Of a stretch of DNA of 64,000 nt, positions 33,713-45,015 are shown piece by piece. Position 1 is the stretch's first letter; each line of letters starts with the position of its first letter. Source of the stretch: Azonexus hydrophilus. GTDB taxonomy: Bacteria; Pseudomonadota; Gammaproteobacteria; Burkholderiales; Rhodocyclaceae. The notes under the pieces were generated by a model that was not told the origin of the DNA, did no database searches, and was given only the letters and a program-made list of their open reading frames with translations. Both the position numbers and the translations under genes were made by a program. Location of the stretch: NCBI RefSeq assembly GCF_905120355.1, contig NZ_CAJHOB010000005.1, positions 62,001-126,000 on the forward strand, in the 5' to 3' direction.

Positions 33713-34720
33713 TCAGTGGTTCAGGTAGCCCAGCAGTGTATAGGCTGCGGCGGCCGGTGTCGTGCGTCCTGTTTCGACCGCAGCCGCTAGCGCCGGCAGG
33801 TTGCGGCGTACTGCCGGGTGCTGGCGGAAATGCTGGCGCAGCCCGGCGTCGATCATCTGCCACATCCAGGCCAGCGCCTGATGCTGACGCTTGCTGGCAA
33901 ACTCGCCGCTGGCCTCGAGTGCGGCACGGAATTTTTCCACCTCGGCCCAGAACTCTGCAATACCCGCCTTGCGCAAGGCCGACAATGAAATCACCGGCGG
34001 TGCCCAGTGTTGCGAGGCGGGTCGCAGCATGTGCAGGGCATTGCGCCACTGGGCACGGACCACGGCGGTGGCCTGCGGGTCGATATCGGCCTTGTTGATC
34101 ACCACCATGTCGGCGATTTCGACAATGCCCTTCTTGATCGCTTGCAGGTCATCGCCGGCATTCGGCAGTTGCAGCAGGCAGAACATGTCGACCATGCCGG
34201 CGACGGTGGTTTCGCTCTGGCCGACGCCGACGGTCTCGACGATGATGACGTCGTATCCGGCGGCTTCGCAGAGCAACATGGCCTCACGCGTTTTTTCGGC
34301 GACGCCGCCGAGCGAACCGGCAGACGGGCTGGGGCGGATGAAGGCTTCTTCCCGCTGGCTGAGCAGTTCCATCCGGGTCTTGTCGCCCAGAATGGAGCCG
34401 CCAGTGACGGAGGAGGACGGGTCGATGGCCAGCACGGCGAGTTTCTTGCCCTGCTCGATCAGCCAGACGCCGAGCGCCTCGATGAAGGTCGACTTGCCGG
34501 CGCCGGGAACGCCGGAAATACCGATGCGGATGGCCCCCCCGGTGTGCGGCAGCAGGGCATTGAGCACAGCATGTGCGCGTGTCTGATGGTCGCCACGGGT
34601 CGATTCGATCAGGGTGATCGACTTGGCCAGCGCGCGCCGCTGGCCCGCCAGCACACCGCTGACCAGTTGCTGGTCAGCGGCTGACAGGTCTGCGCCCGGT
34701 ACGGAGGTTACGTCTGTCAC
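33713..34720 (-). CDS. meaB: Methylmalonyl-CoA mutase-associated GTPase MeaB
   Basis: 335 residues of the ArgK/MeaB G3E GTPase family. P-loop [15 protein letters not shown] about residue 62, the VDPSSS-like switch [29 protein letters not shown] (G3), and NKAD (G4). Starts with GTG. It gates and protects the B12 cofactor of methylmalonyl-CoA mutase, whose gene ends 12 bases upstream. Confidence 0.94.
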   Translation of the reverse strand: MTDVTSVPGADLSAADQQLVSGVLAGQRRALAKSITLIESTRGDHQTRAHAVLNALLPHTGGAIRIGISGVPGAGKSTFIEALGVWLIEQGKKLAVLAIDPSSSVTGGSILGDKTRMELLSQREEAFIRPSPSAGSLGGVAEKTREAMLLCEAAGYDVIIVETVGVGQSETTVAGMVDMFCLLQLPNAGDDLQAIKKGIVEIADMVVINKADIDPQATAVVRAQWRNALHMLRPASQHWAPPVISLSALRKAGIAEFWAEVEKFRAALEASGEFASKRQHQALAWMWQMIDAGLRQHFRQHPAVRRNLPALAAAVETGRTTPAAAAYTLLGYLNH

Positions 34721-34732
34721 GCAAACGCCGTT

Positions 34733-36883
<2,151 letters not shown>

Positions 36884-37069
36884 GAAAGACCTTTCGCCGG
36901 TTGGATTTAACCCAGCCCATGCTGGATGCAAAAAATCGCATCTTTGGGATTGGCTAGAAATGATTAGCCGGACATAATACGTTATCCATAATTACGGAAC
37001 AAGCCGCTCGCGCGCGTATACTTTTTGTCACGTGGCGGTAGGCCGCCGGATGAAAACACAACAACGACA

Positions 37070-37735
37070 ATGACTCGAATCGCTTCCACCGCCCTCTACC
37101 AGCAAGTTGCCGAACGTTTGCGGCAGCAGATTTTTGCGCACGAACTGACCCCTGGCGACTGGGTGGATGAACAGAAACTGGCCGAGCAGTATGGTATTTC
37201 CCGCACGCCCCTGCGCGAAGCGCTCAAGGTGCTGGCGGCGGAAGGTCTGGTGGAACTGAAGCCGCGCCGGGGCTGCTATGTGACGGAAATTTCCCGCCAG
37301 GATATTGACGATATTTTTCCGCTGATCGCTTTGCTCGAAGGGCGTTGCACGTTCGATGCCGTGCAGCGCGCGACGGAAGCCGATCTCGCTGAGTTGGCGA
37401 CCATTCATGACCAACTCGAGCGTGCAGCGGCGGCCCAGCAGATCGCCCTTTTCTTTGAGGCCAATCAGGAGTTTCATCGCAAGCTTCAGGCCATGTCCGG
37501 CAACCGCTGGCTGTTGTCGGTCATCCAGGATCTGCGCAAGGTGCTCAAACTCTCACGTTTGCACTCCCTGTCGCTGGAAGGGCGTCTGCAGCAGTCGCTG
37601 GCAGAGCATCGCAGCATCCTCCAGCATGTTCAGGCGCACGATGCGGCGGCCGCGGAGCGGGCGATGTACGCCCACATCATTTCCGGGCGCGAGGCATTGG
37701 CGCGGATGGAAGCGCAGGCAGCAAAAAACAGCTGA
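37070..37735 (+). CDS. GntR/FCD-family transcriptional regulator
   Basis: 221 residues from ATG 37070. Winged HTH of the GntR type at residues 5-70 (YQQVAERLRQQIFAHELTPG, YGISRTPLREALKVLAAEGL, LKPRRGCYVTEIS), then an FCD ligand domain (DIFPLIALLEGRCTFDAV, FHRKLQAMSGNRWLLSVI, EHRSILQHVQAHDAAAAERA with metal-type His residues). Divergent from the methylmalonyl-CoA mutase operon across a 186-bp region that includes a TATACT -10-like box at 37017. Likely its regulator, answering a short organic acid; this is inferred from position. Confidence 0.85.
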   Translation: MTRIASTALYQQVAERLRQQIFAHELTPGDWVDEQKLAEQYGISRTPLREALKVLAAEGLVELKPRRGCYVTEISRQDIDDIFPLIALLEGRCTFDAVQRATEADLAELATIHDQLERAAAAQQIALFFEANQEFHRKLQAMSGNRWLLSVIQDLRKVLKLSRLHSLSLEGRLQQSLAEHRSILQHVQAHDAAAAERAMYAHIISGREALARMEAQAAKNS

Positions 37736-37781
37736 AAAAAGAGCCGGGGCATCGGTTGTCGATGCACAAGTGCCGCACAAG

Positions 37782-37820
37782 AAAAACCCCCTGGCAGTCT
37801 GACTGCGCAGGGGGTTTTTT
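37782..37820. terminator. Bidirectional terminator between gntR and actP
   Basis: AAAAACCCCCTG paired with CAGGGGGTTTTT, with an inner GCAGTC/GACTGC stem. A-run on one side and T-run on the other allow termination in both directions between the convergent genes. Confidence 0.92.
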
Positions 37821-37840
37821 GTACTCCAGTTGGAGGTTGC

Positions 37841-39502
37841 TTAGTGCTTGGCGGCACCTGCTGCGCCGTAACCCGTCTGGGCACGGACGTACTGGTCGTC
37901 AAAGGCTTCGATTTCCGACTTGCCGCGAGCGCTGCTGTCGGTGGTCGAACCAAACCAGGCCAGGAAGAAGGCGATCGGCATGGCGAACAGTGCCGGCTGG
38001 GTGTAGGGGAAGAGCGGAGCTGCATTGCCCAGCACATCGACCCATACCGACTTCGAGAAGAGCACGAAGCAGACGGCGGAAACCAGGCCACCGTAGCCGC
38101 CCCACAGAGCGCCACGGGTGGTCAGGCCCTTCCAGTACATGGAGAGGATGAGCACCGGGAAGTTGGCGGCTGCGGCAACACCGAAGGCCAGACCCACCAT
38201 GAAGGCGATGTTCATCTTCTCGAACATGATGCCGAGGACGATGGCCACGAAGCCGAGGATGATGGTGGCGATCCGGGATACACGGATTTCGGAGGCTTCC
38301 GAGGCCGTACCCTTCTTGATGACGCGGGCGTAGATGTCATGCGAGATGGCCGAGGCACCCGCCAGCGCCAGGCCGGATACCACCGCCAGGATGGTGGCGA
38401 AGGCTACCGCAGCCAGGAAGCCGAGCAGCATGTTGCCGCCAACTGCTTTGGCCAGGTGCATGGCAACCATGTTGCCGCCGCCGATCAGCTTGCTGCTGAT
38501 GTCGCCGCCTTCGAAGTATTCAGGATTCTGACCCACGATGATGATCGCAGCCAGGCCCATGAAGAAGATGACGTTGAAGAAGTAGGCCACGAAACCGGAT
38601 GCGTAGAGCACCGATTTGCGGGCTTCCTTGGCGTCGGTGACGGTGAAGAAGCGCATCAGGATGTGCGGCAGGCCGGCGGTACCGAACATCAGGCCCAGAC
38701 CGAGCGAGATGGCGGTGATCGGGTCGGCGAGCAGGGAGCCCGGGTGCATCATGCGTTCCCCCAGCTTGTGCACCGACATGGCCTGGTCGACCATCTTTTC
38801 GTACGAGAAACCGAACTCGTTCATGGCCAGCAGCATGACCAGCGTGCCACCGGACAGCAGCATGACGGCCTTGATGATCTGCACCCAGGTGGTGGCAACC
38901 ATGCCGCCGAAGGTGACGTAGACCATCATCAGGATGCCGACCACGAAGATGGCGACGTTGTAGTCCAGACCGAACAGCAGCTTGATCAGCTGACCGGCAC
39001 CGACCATCTGCGCAATCAGGTAGAAGCAGACCACGGTCCGCGAGGAAATCGCGGCCATGGTACGCACCCGGCCTTGATCGAGGCGGTAGGCGGTGATGTC
39101 GGAGAAGGTGAACTTGCCCAGATTGCGCAGGCGTTCAGCCATCAGGAACAGGATGATCGGCCAGCCGGCGAAGAAGCACAGCATGTAGATGTAGCCGTCA
39201 TAGCCCGAGGTGTACACCATGGCGGTGAGACCGAGCAGGGTGGCTGCCGACATGTAGTCACCGGCAATGGCCAGGCCATTCTGGAAGCCGGTGATGCCGC
39301 CGCCCGCAGTGTAGAAGTCAGAGGTCGACTTGGTGCGGCTGGCTGCCCAGTAGGTGATCCCCATGGTCAGGGCCACGAAGATGCAGAACATGATGATGGC
39401 GTGCCAGTTGGTCGCCTGTTTTTCCGTGGCACCGACGGCGTCGGCAGCAACGGCAAGGGCGCACAGGCTGAAAAGGCCGAGTGCAGTCAGAAGCTTGCGC
39501 AT
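37841..39502 (-). CDS. actP: Acetate/short-chain carboxylate:cation symporter ActP
   Basis: 553 residues of the sodium:solute symporter family, about 13 membrane segments after a cleavable-looking start ([20 protein letters not shown]). Diagnostic are [52 protein letters not shown], and [23 protein letters not shown] 39502 is preceded by GGAGG; the preceding DUF485 gene ends one base into it (TAATG). Takes up acetate and related acids, possibly propionate, feeding the carbon routes encoded nearby. Confidence 0.93.
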   Translation of the reverse strand: MRKLLTALGLFSLCALAVAADAVGATEKQATNWHAIIMFCIFVALTMGITYWAASRTKSTSDFYTAGGGITGFQNGLAIAGDYMSAATLLGLTAMVYTSGYDGYIYMLCFFAGWPIILFLMAERLRNLGKFTFSDITAYRLDQGRVRTMAAISSRTVVCFYLIAQMVGAGQLIKLLFGLDYNVAIFVVGILMMVYVTFGGMVATTWVQIIKAVMLLSGGTLVMLLAMNEFGFSYEKMVDQAMSVHKLGERMMHPGSLLADPITAISLGLGLMFGTAGLPHILMRFFTVTDAKEARKSVLYASGFVAYFFNVIFFMGLAAIIIVGQNPEYFEGGDISSKLIGGGNMVAMHLAKAVGGNMLLGFLAAVAFATILAVVSGLALAGASAISHDIYARVIKKGTASEASEIRVSRIATIILGFVAIVLGIMFEKMNIAFMVGLAFGVAAAANFPVLILSMYWKGLTTRGALWGGYGGLVSAVCFVLFSKSVWVDVLGNAAPLFPYTQPALFAMPIAFFLAWFGSTTDSSARGKSEIEAFDDQYVRAQTGYGAAGAAKH

Positions 39503-39822
39503 TATTTTTCCTCCTTCCAGGCGTCGCGGACGATTTCCTGCGACAGGGTGTCGAATTCCGTATTGGCACGGCGGACATAAATCACCGTGGTCACCCAGAA
39601 AAAGACGAAGAGGAACAGCTCCAAGGTGACACCGACTGTCCACCGCGAACCTTCGGCAATCGGATTGCCGAGGGATTCAGGGGCAAAAGCCACTATCAGC
39701 ACGAAGCCGTAGAACAGGGTTAACACGATCGCGGCCAAGGTCCAGGCAAATCGTCCCCGCTTGTTAACCAACTCCTGGAATTTGGGATTGTCCCGCATCC
39801 TTTCGTACATTGCGCTGCTCAT
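39502..39822 (-). CDS. yjcH: DUF485 membrane protein, ActP partner (YjcH-like)
   Basis: 106 residues with two membrane helices ([20 protein letters not shown] and [20 protein letters not shown]). DUF485 members nearly always precede actP. Start set at ATG 39822, seven bases after AAGGAG; ATG 39828 is only one base from that site. Coupled to actP by a one-base overlap. Biochemical role in the symporter is not known. Confidence 0.88.
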   Translation of the reverse strand: MSSAMYERMRDNPKFQELVNKRGRFAWTLAAIVLTLFYGFVLIVAFAPESLGNPIAEGSRWTVGVTLELFLFVFFWVTTVIYVRRANTEFDTLSQEIVRDAWKEEK

Positions 39823-39942
39823 AACCATTCTCCTTATTCATAATTATAAAAAACAGCGGGCGCATTGTAGCTTATATAAGAGGCATTAACCTTACAGGCG
39901 ATGTAAGCTTCAGCCTTCTTTTTACACCTCACCGCACAATTC

Positions 39943-40719
39943 ATGAGCAGCATAGACCTACAGCGCACGGGTGCAGTCGCTACCCTGATCCTTTCCAATC
40001 CGGGAAAACTCAACGCCATCGACCTGTCCATGTGGCAGGCACTCAAACAGCGCATGGCAGAACTGGTAGCCCAGCCGGATGTACGTTGCGTCGTCGTGCG
40101 TGGTGCAGGCGACGAGGCTTTTGCTGCCGGGGGAGACCTGGAAGAGTTCGTCACCGCCCGGGCGACGCTGGAACAAGCCCTGCATTACCACGGCGAAGTC
40201 GCGGCGGCACTGCAGGCGATTGCTGATTTTCCACATCCCACCATCGCCATGATTCGCGGCGCCTGCGTCGGTGGAGGTCTGGAAATCGCGGCTGCCTGCG
40301 ATTTGCGCATCGCCAGCAACAACGCCCGCTTTGGCGCGCCGATCAACAAGCTTGGGTTTTCCATGTATCCCGGAGAAATGGAAGGCTTGCTGCAACTGGT
40401 CGGACCGGCGGTGGTCAAGGAAATCCTGCTCGAGGGACGTATCCTGACGGCGACGGAGGCCTACGAGAAAGGGCTGCTGACCCGGGTGGTGGCGGGCGAG
40501 GAATTGGCTGCGGAAGTCGCCGCCAGTGTCGAACGAATCTGCCAGGGGGCGCCGCTGGTCGCCGGCTGGCACAAGCAGTGGATCAAGCGCCTGCAGAGCG
40601 GAGCACCCTTGAGCGAGGAAGAAAAGGCCGCTTCCTTTGCCTTTCTTGCGACAGAAGACTACCGCGAAGGGCTGGCGGCCTTTCTCGAAAAGCGCAAGCC
40701 GCAGTTCAAGGCGCGCTGA
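39943..40719 (+). CDS. Enoyl-CoA hydratase/isomerase family protein
   Basis: 258 residues, crotonase fold. Oxyanion-hole segments AFAAGGDLEEF and GACVGGGLEIAAACDLRI; the two catalytic acidic positions of hydratases are partly replaced (MYPGEMEGLLQLVG and LVGPAVVKEIL), so hydratase versus isomerase or another reaction cannot be read off. Stands alone, divergent from the actP pair and convergent with the TauE gene. Confidence 0.84.
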   Translation: MSSIDLQRTGAVATLILSNPGKLNAIDLSMWQALKQRMAELVAQPDVRCVVVRGAGDEAFAAGGDLEEFVTARATLEQALHYHGEVAAALQAIADFPHPTIAMIRGACVGGGLEIAAACDLRIASNNARFGAPINKLGFSMYPGEMEGLLQLVGPAVVKEILLEGRILTATEAYEKGLLTRVVAGEELAAEVAASVERICQGAPLVAGWHKQWIKRLQSGAPLSEEEKAASFAFLATEDYREGLAAFLEKRKPQFKAR

Positions 40720-41526
40720 CTATCCACCCAGGACGGTGTGCAGCATCTTGGCGGAGAGCAGGAGCAGTACACCGGCAAAAATCTTCTTCAGGGTAGGCAC
40801 CGGCAAGCGGTGGGCCATGCGCGCACCGAACGGGGCGGTGAAGGTCGATACCAGACTGATCAGCAGCAAGGCTGGCAGATAGACGTAGCCGATGCTGCCC
40901 GTGGGCAGTCCCTGGCTGTGCCAGCCATTGAGCAGATACCCTGCGGCGCCGGCCAGGGCAATGGGCAGTCCGATCGCGGCGGAGGTGCCGATGGCTTCCT
41001 GCATCCTGACGTTGCACCAGGTCATGAACGGTACCGACAAGGTGCCGCCACCAATCGCCACCAGCGAGGAAATACCGCCGATGACGCTACCCGTGGCAAA
41101 GAGGCCGACGCGGCCGGGCAACTCGCGCGCCGGTTTGGGTTTGATGTTGAGCACCATCTGCAGTGAGACGTACACCATGAAGCAGGCGAAAAACAGTGCC
41201 AGGCTGCTGCTGTCGGCGCGGGTTGCGAAAAAAGTGCCGGAGAAGGTGCCGAGCAAGACGCCCGGGGTGACGCCGCGGACGATTTCCCAGCGCACCGCGC
41301 CGTGTCGGTGATGGGCGCGCAGACTGGCGATCGAGGTGAGTACGATGGCGGCCATCGAAGTTCCTAGTGCCAGATGCACCAGTTGTTCAGCCGGAAAGCC
41401 TTGGGCGGCGAACAGGGTGATCAGCATCGGCACCATGATGCCACCGCCGCCCACGCCCAGCAGGCCGGCAAAGAACCCGACGAAAGCGCCCAGGACAAGA
41501 TAGGCGGCAAGCCATTCGATAGCCAT
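40720..41526 (-). CDS. TauE/SafE family (DUF81) anion exporter
   Basis: 268 residues with about eight membrane segments. Duplicated signature GFFAGLLGVGGGGIMVPMLI and GGISSLVAIGGGTLSVPFMT, typical of TauE/SafE permeases implicated in export of sulfite, sulfoacetate or other organic sulfur anions. Its stop overlaps none of its neighbours and abuts the enoyl-CoA hydratase stop. With the several YeeE genes it adds to the sulfur theme, but its substrate is inferred only. Confidence 0.86.
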   Translation of the reverse strand: MAIEWLAAYLVLGAFVGFFAGLLGVGGGGIMVPMLITLFAAQGFPAEQLVHLALGTSMAAIVLTSIASLRAHHRHGAVRWEIVRGVTPGVLLGTFSGTFFATRADSSSLALFFACFMVYVSLQMVLNIKPKPARELPGRVGLFATGSVIGGISSLVAIGGGTLSVPFMTWCNVRMQEAIGTSAAIGLPIALAGAAGYLLNGWHSQGLPTGSIGYVYLPALLLISLVSTFTAPFGARMAHRLPVPTLKKIFAGVLLLLSAKMLHTVLGG

Positions 41527-41589
41527 TACGATGATCCGCGATGTTGCGTAAACGAAAACAGGTGGCAGAAGTGTCTGCCACCTGTTGAA

Positions 41590-41772
41590 TAAAGTCCCCG
41601 CGGGTGCCGTCAGGCCGGCATCCTGAACCGGAGTTCAGAGTGGCTGCTTCCCTTTCGCATCAGGTGCGTTCGCGGGGAACGCGCACAACAGCGACATCGT
41701 GGTCAGCAACCGATGCCAATCAGCATTGGTTCAAGGAATTATGGCCTTAACAAACACCGCAGGGAGCAATCG
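41590..41772 (-). ncRNA. ssrS: 6S RNA
   Basis: Lies directly downstream of zapA on the same strand, the conserved ssrS position in proteobacteria. The transcript folds end to end: CCCUGCGG (41764-41757) pairs with CCGCGGGG (41603-41596); CCUUGAACC (about 41730) pairs with GGUUCAGG (about 41628) with one bulge; AGGCC pairs with GGCCU. This long hairpin with an open centre is the 6S fold that mimics an open promoter and traps sigma-70 RNA polymerase. The ends are approximate, giving about 183 nt, near the known length. Confidence 0.82.
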
Positions 41773-41797
41773 GCGGGCTTTCCGTGCGTCACTGGTA

Positions 41798-42124
41798 TCA
41801 GATATCCAGTGGTTGCTGGGAAACCAGCACGGTATCCAACCGTGCGCCCATGTCCTGGATTCTACCCTTCAGGTCCGGCGATGCAAGCACTGTTGCACTT
41901 TCTTCGCCCCCCTTCTCGCTCAGTCGCTCGTGGGCGATGTTCAGGGCGGCCATGACGGCGACGCGCTCGGCAATCGTGTTCTTGGTTTTCTGTGCGATTT
42001 CGCGCATCTTGCTGTCGACCAGTTCGACCGCCGCCAGCAGTGCCGGACGTTCTTCGCTATGGCAGGCCACACGGTATTCGCGGCCCATGATCTTGACGTC
42101 GAGAAAATTTCCTTCGTTACCCAT
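41798..42124 (-). CDS. zapA: Cell division protein ZapA
   Basis: 108 residues. N-terminal LDVKIMGREYRVACHSEERP and AAVELVDSKMREIAQKTKNT, ERVAVMAALNIAHERL are the ZapA globular domain; the C-terminal part is a coiled coil. Binds and bundles FtsZ at the Z-ring. Precedes 6S RNA; the ZapB-like gene is one base upstream. Confidence 0.93.
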   Translation of the reverse strand: MGNEGNFLDVKIMGREYRVACHSEERPALLAAVELVDSKMREIAQKTKNTIAERVAVMAALNIAHERLSEKGGEESATVLASPDLKGRIQDMGARLDTVLVSQQPLDI

Positions 42125-42125
42125 G

Positions 42126-42323
42126 TCAGGCCTCCTCGGGCAGTTGCTCGACCAGGCCGGCCAGGCGATCGCGTGCGGTGTCCATGGCCGCGCGCAGGTT
42201 GAGGCGTTCGTGGTCGGCAGTGGCGAGCTGATTTTTCAGCACGTCATTTTCGGCACGCAGTTGTTTGACCAGGGCAAGAACCTGTTCGATTTTCTCTTCG
42301 AGCGCAGTGAGTTCGGCATTCAT
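42126..42323 (-). CDS. ZapB-like coiled-coil protein
   Basis: 65 residues from ATG 42323, entirely heptad-patterned (LTALEEKIEQVLALVKQLRA, ENDVLKNQLATADHERLNLR). Small coiled-coil genes of this type (cell division protein ZapB/TIGR02449-like) precede zapA across beta- and gammaproteobacteria. Expected at the divisome with ZapA. One-base gap to zapA shows cotranscription. Confidence 0.85.
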   Translation of the reverse strand: MNAELTALEEKIEQVLALVKQLRAENDVLKNQLATADHERLNLRAAMDTARDRLAGLVEQLPEEA

Positions 42324-42484
42324 GGCGCGCACTATAGAGGGGTAAAGATAAACGAGTCAAGGACTAAGCGGCTATTTTCAAAGTGTTTTATCGCACGGTG
42401 ACTGGCTTTGCCACGCCGTGTGCAGCACGCCGGGGACAAGGCCGGTAGAATGCTGCCTCCACTGTCCTGCGCCCTATCCTGCCC

Positions 42485-43462
42485 ATGCCTTCACCGCGCC
42501 GCGCTGCGCTGATTCTCGTGCTGCTTGCCCTGCTGGTGTTGCTGTCCATTGTATTGGCGCTGCTGGTAGGTAGTCTGCAGGTGACGCCGGCCGAACTGTG
42601 GGCTGCCGTGACTGGAAGTGCGAGCGGATCGGGAGGGCTGGTGCTAGAGCTGCGCCTGCCGCGCGCGCTGGCTGCCTTTGCCTGTGGCGCCTTGCTGGCG
42701 CTGGCCGGCGCGCTGATGCAGGTATTGCTGCGCAATCCCTTGGCTGACCCTTACGTGCTCGGCATTTCCGGTGGTGCCGGGGTCGGAGCCATGAGTGGTC
42801 TGTTTTTTGGCTTATCTTTATGGGCGGTTGATGCGCTGGCATTTGCCGGGGCCCTGCTGGCGATGCTGACGGTGTTTGGTCTGGCACGCGGCGATGGTAG
42901 CTGGACGCAGACCCGGCTGCTGCTGACCGGGGTAATCGTTGCCGCAGGCTGCGGCGCCTTGATCGCGCTGATGCTGTCGCTGGCGGAAGATGGTCGGGTG
43001 CACGGCATGTTGTTCTGGCTGATGGGCGATCTCGGACAAACCTTCATCTGGTGGCCGGCCATGCTGGTGCTGGTGGTGGCGTTGCTGTGCAGCCTGCCCT
43101 TTGCCCGTGAGCTGAATCTCCTGGCACGGGGCCTGCTGCAGGCGCAGGCTTTTGGCGTTGCGGTCGGACGCCTGCGCTTCATTGTGTATGTGCTGGCGTC
43201 GCTGGCCACGGCGGCGGCGGTGACCACTGCCGGCTCGATTGGCTTTGTCGGTCTGGTGGTGCCACATCTGGTGCGGCTGGCGATCGGCAACGACCAGCGC
43301 GTGCTGCTGCCGGGCGCCGCGCTTGCGGGGGGAGCTTTGCTGGTGCTGGCCGATACGGCGGCGCGCACACTGATTGCGCCACAACAATTGCCGGTCGGCG
43401 TGCTGACCGCGCTGATCGGCGTGCCGGTATTCTTGTTCCTGCTGGCGAGGCAGCCGCGATGA
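42485..43462 (+). CDS. btuC: BtuC/FecCD-type ABC permease, probably cobalamin
   Basis: 325 residues, about ten membrane segments. Family marks: RLPRALAAFACGALLALAGA, LRNPLADPYVLGISGGAGVG, and SIGFVGLVVPHLVRLAIGND. Co-operon with an ATPase and cobalamin adenosyltransferase favours cobalamin over iron-siderophore. The 152-bp gap upstream has hairpin potential but no clear B12-riboswitch box. No periplasmic binding protein or TonB receptor gene is adjacent. Confidence 0.84.
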   Translation: MPSPRRAALILVLLALLVLLSIVLALLVGSLQVTPAELWAAVTGSASGSGGLVLELRLPRALAAFACGALLALAGALMQVLLRNPLADPYVLGISGGAGVGAMSGLFFGLSLWAVDALAFAGALLAMLTVFGLARGDGSWTQTRLLLTGVIVAAGCGALIALMLSLAEDGRVHGMLFWLMGDLGQTFIWWPAMLVLVVALLCSLPFARELNLLARGLLQAQAFGVAVGRLRFIVYVLASLATAAAVTTAGSIGFVGLVVPHLVRLAIGNDQRVLLPGAALAGGALLVLADTAARTLIAPQQLPVGVLTALIGVPVFLFLLARQPR

Positions 43463-44241
43463 GCGGCCCATATGTGGCGCCGCTGGCTGCCCGGCAACTG
43501 GTGGTTGAAGTGGGCGGCCGGCGGGTGATCGATGGGCTTGACCTGAACGTGGCGGCGGGCGAATGCCTGGGCATTCTGGGACGTAATGGCGCGGGGAAAT
43601 CAACCCTGCTGACCACCTTGGCGGGGTTGCGGCCCCCTGCGCAGGGCGAGGTTCTGCTGGCCGGGACGCCTTATCCGCAGCTCAACCCGCGTGCTGCTGC
43701 CCTGCAGCGAGGCTGGCTCGGGCAATTCCAGCAAGACCCTTTCGGTGCCAGCGTGCTGGAGACGGCACTTGCCGGCCGGCATCCGCATCTCGGGCGCTGG
43801 GACTGGGAATCTGCCGCCGATGGTGCCAAGGTGCGTGAGGCCTTGAGCCTGCTTGGCCTGGCCGGCATGGAGCAGCGGCAGGTGCATACCCTGTCTGGGG
43901 GGGAGCGCCAGCGTCTGGCACTGGCGACCTTGCTGGTGCAGGCACCAGGCGTGTACCTGCTCGATGAACCTTTGTCGCATCTCGACCTCAACCACCAGAT
44001 GGCCGTGTTGCGCTTGTTCTCTCAGCTTGCCCACACGCAGGGGGCAGCGGTAGTCATGGTGTTGCATGAACCGGCACTGGCGCATCGTTTTTGCGACCGG
44101 GCCCTGCTCATTCACGGCGACGGCCGGTGCGTACAGGGTACGGCAGATGAAACCCTGACGGCGGCGAAGTTGTCCGAGCTTTACGCTTACCGGCTGCGCC
44201 AGATCAGCGACGGTGACCAACGTTGTTTCATTCCGGAGTGA
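43459..44241 (+). CDS. btuD: BtuD/FecE-type ABC ATPase, probably cobalamin
   Basis: 260 residues. Walker A GRNGAGKSTLLTTLA, signature LSGGERQRLALATLL, Walker B VYLLDEPLSHLDLN, switch VLHEPALAHRF. Overlaps btuC by ATGA. A C-terminal ~40 residues (TADETLTAAKLSELYAYRLR) matches the family helper segment. cobO begins five bases on. Confidence 0.86.
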   Translation: MSGPYVAPLAARQLVVEVGGRRVIDGLDLNVAAGECLGILGRNGAGKSTLLTTLAGLRPPAQGEVLLAGTPYPQLNPRAAALQRGWLGQFQQDPFGASVLETALAGRHPHLGRWDWESAADGAKVREALSLLGLAGMEQRQVHTLSGGERQRLALATLLVQAPGVYLLDEPLSHLDLNHQMAVLRLFSQLAHTQGAAVVMVLHEPALAHRFCDRALLIHGDGRCVQGTADETLTAAKLSELYAYRLRQISDGDQRCFIPE

Positions 44242-44246
44242 CTTTC

Positions 44247-44837
44247 ATGAGCATCAGCCATCAGCAGCGCATGCAGAAAAAGAAAGCCGTGATCGATGAC
44301 AAGATCGAGGCTGCCACCGTTGCCCGTGGTGTGCTGGTCGTTCACACCGGTAACGGCAAGGGCAAGTCGACTGCGGCTTTTGGTGTTCTGGCGCGGGCGC
44401 TGGGACATGGTCAGCGGGCGGCCGTGGTGCAATTTGTGAAGGGCCGTAGCGATACCGGGGAAGAAGCTTTCTTCCGCCAGCAGCCAGGTGTCACCTGGCA
44501 TACCGGCGGTGCCGGCTTTACCTGGGAGACCCAGGATCAGGGACGCGATGCCGCCGCGGCTCAGGCCGCCTGGGGCGTCGCTTGCCAGCATCTAGCCGAT
44601 CCCGGCATCGATCTGGTGATTCTTGATGAATTCACCTATGCCTTCAAATATCAGTGGCTCGACCTGGATGCGGTCTGCGCTGTGCTGCGCGCGCGTCCGC
44701 CCATGCAGCACGTGATCATTACCGGGCGTGGGGCACCGCCTGCCCTGCGCGAGCTGGCGGATACGGTGAGCGACATTGGCATGGAAAAACACGCTTTCCA
44801 GGCAGGAATCCAGGCCATGCCCGGGCTCGAGTGGTAA
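44247..44837 (+). CDS. cobO: Cob(I)alamin adenosyltransferase, CobO/BtuR type
   Basis: 196 residues. ATP-binding P-loop VHTGNGKGKSTAAFGVLARA about residue 35, FVKGRSDTGEEAFF, AAWGVACQHLADPGIDLVIL, LDEFTYAFKYQWLD, HVIITGRGAPPALRELAD: full CobO/BtuR/CobP pattern. Start ATG 44247 with CGGAG upstream. Makes adenosylcobalamin, the cofactor of the mutase encoded at 34733, so import and activation of B12 are linked in one operon. Confidence 0.94.
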   Translation: MSISHQQRMQKKKAVIDDKIEAATVARGVLVVHTGNGKGKSTAAFGVLARALGHGQRAAVVQFVKGRSDTGEEAFFRQQPGVTWHTGGAGFTWETQDQGRDAAAAQAAWGVACQHLADPGIDLVILDEFTYAFKYQWLDLDAVCAVLRARPPMQHVIITGRGAPPALRELADTVSDIGMEKHAFQAGIQAMPGLEW

Positions 44838-45015
44838 CGACACTGCTGGCTTCGGCGTGACTTCAGGCCCGGATGTCGCGCAGCGTCAGGGTTGCCATTG
44901 TCACGTGGTGGAGTGCCTATCTTCCGTATTTCCGAAGTTTACCTGCGTTCATCGCTGGTTTTTTAGAAACAGAAAGGCCACGTACAATGGCCGCTGTTTT
45001 TTCCTGGAGACAAGT

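Noticed and set aside
37844-39580. 578-codon open frame on the plus strand
   Set aside because: Antisense shadow of actP, with no recognisable domain and His/Gln/Asp-rich composition.
42333-42484. Possible cobalamin riboswitch upstream of btuC
   Set aside because: The gap has hairpin potential (GCACGG/CCGTG and GCAGCA/TGCTGC arms), but I could not find the conserved B12-box or the other core motifs; a covariance-model search would decide.
44838-45015. Small RNA or gene between cobO and the Tim44-like gene
   Set aside because: 178 bases with only a possible -10 and a short GGCCA/TGGCC pair; too little to call.
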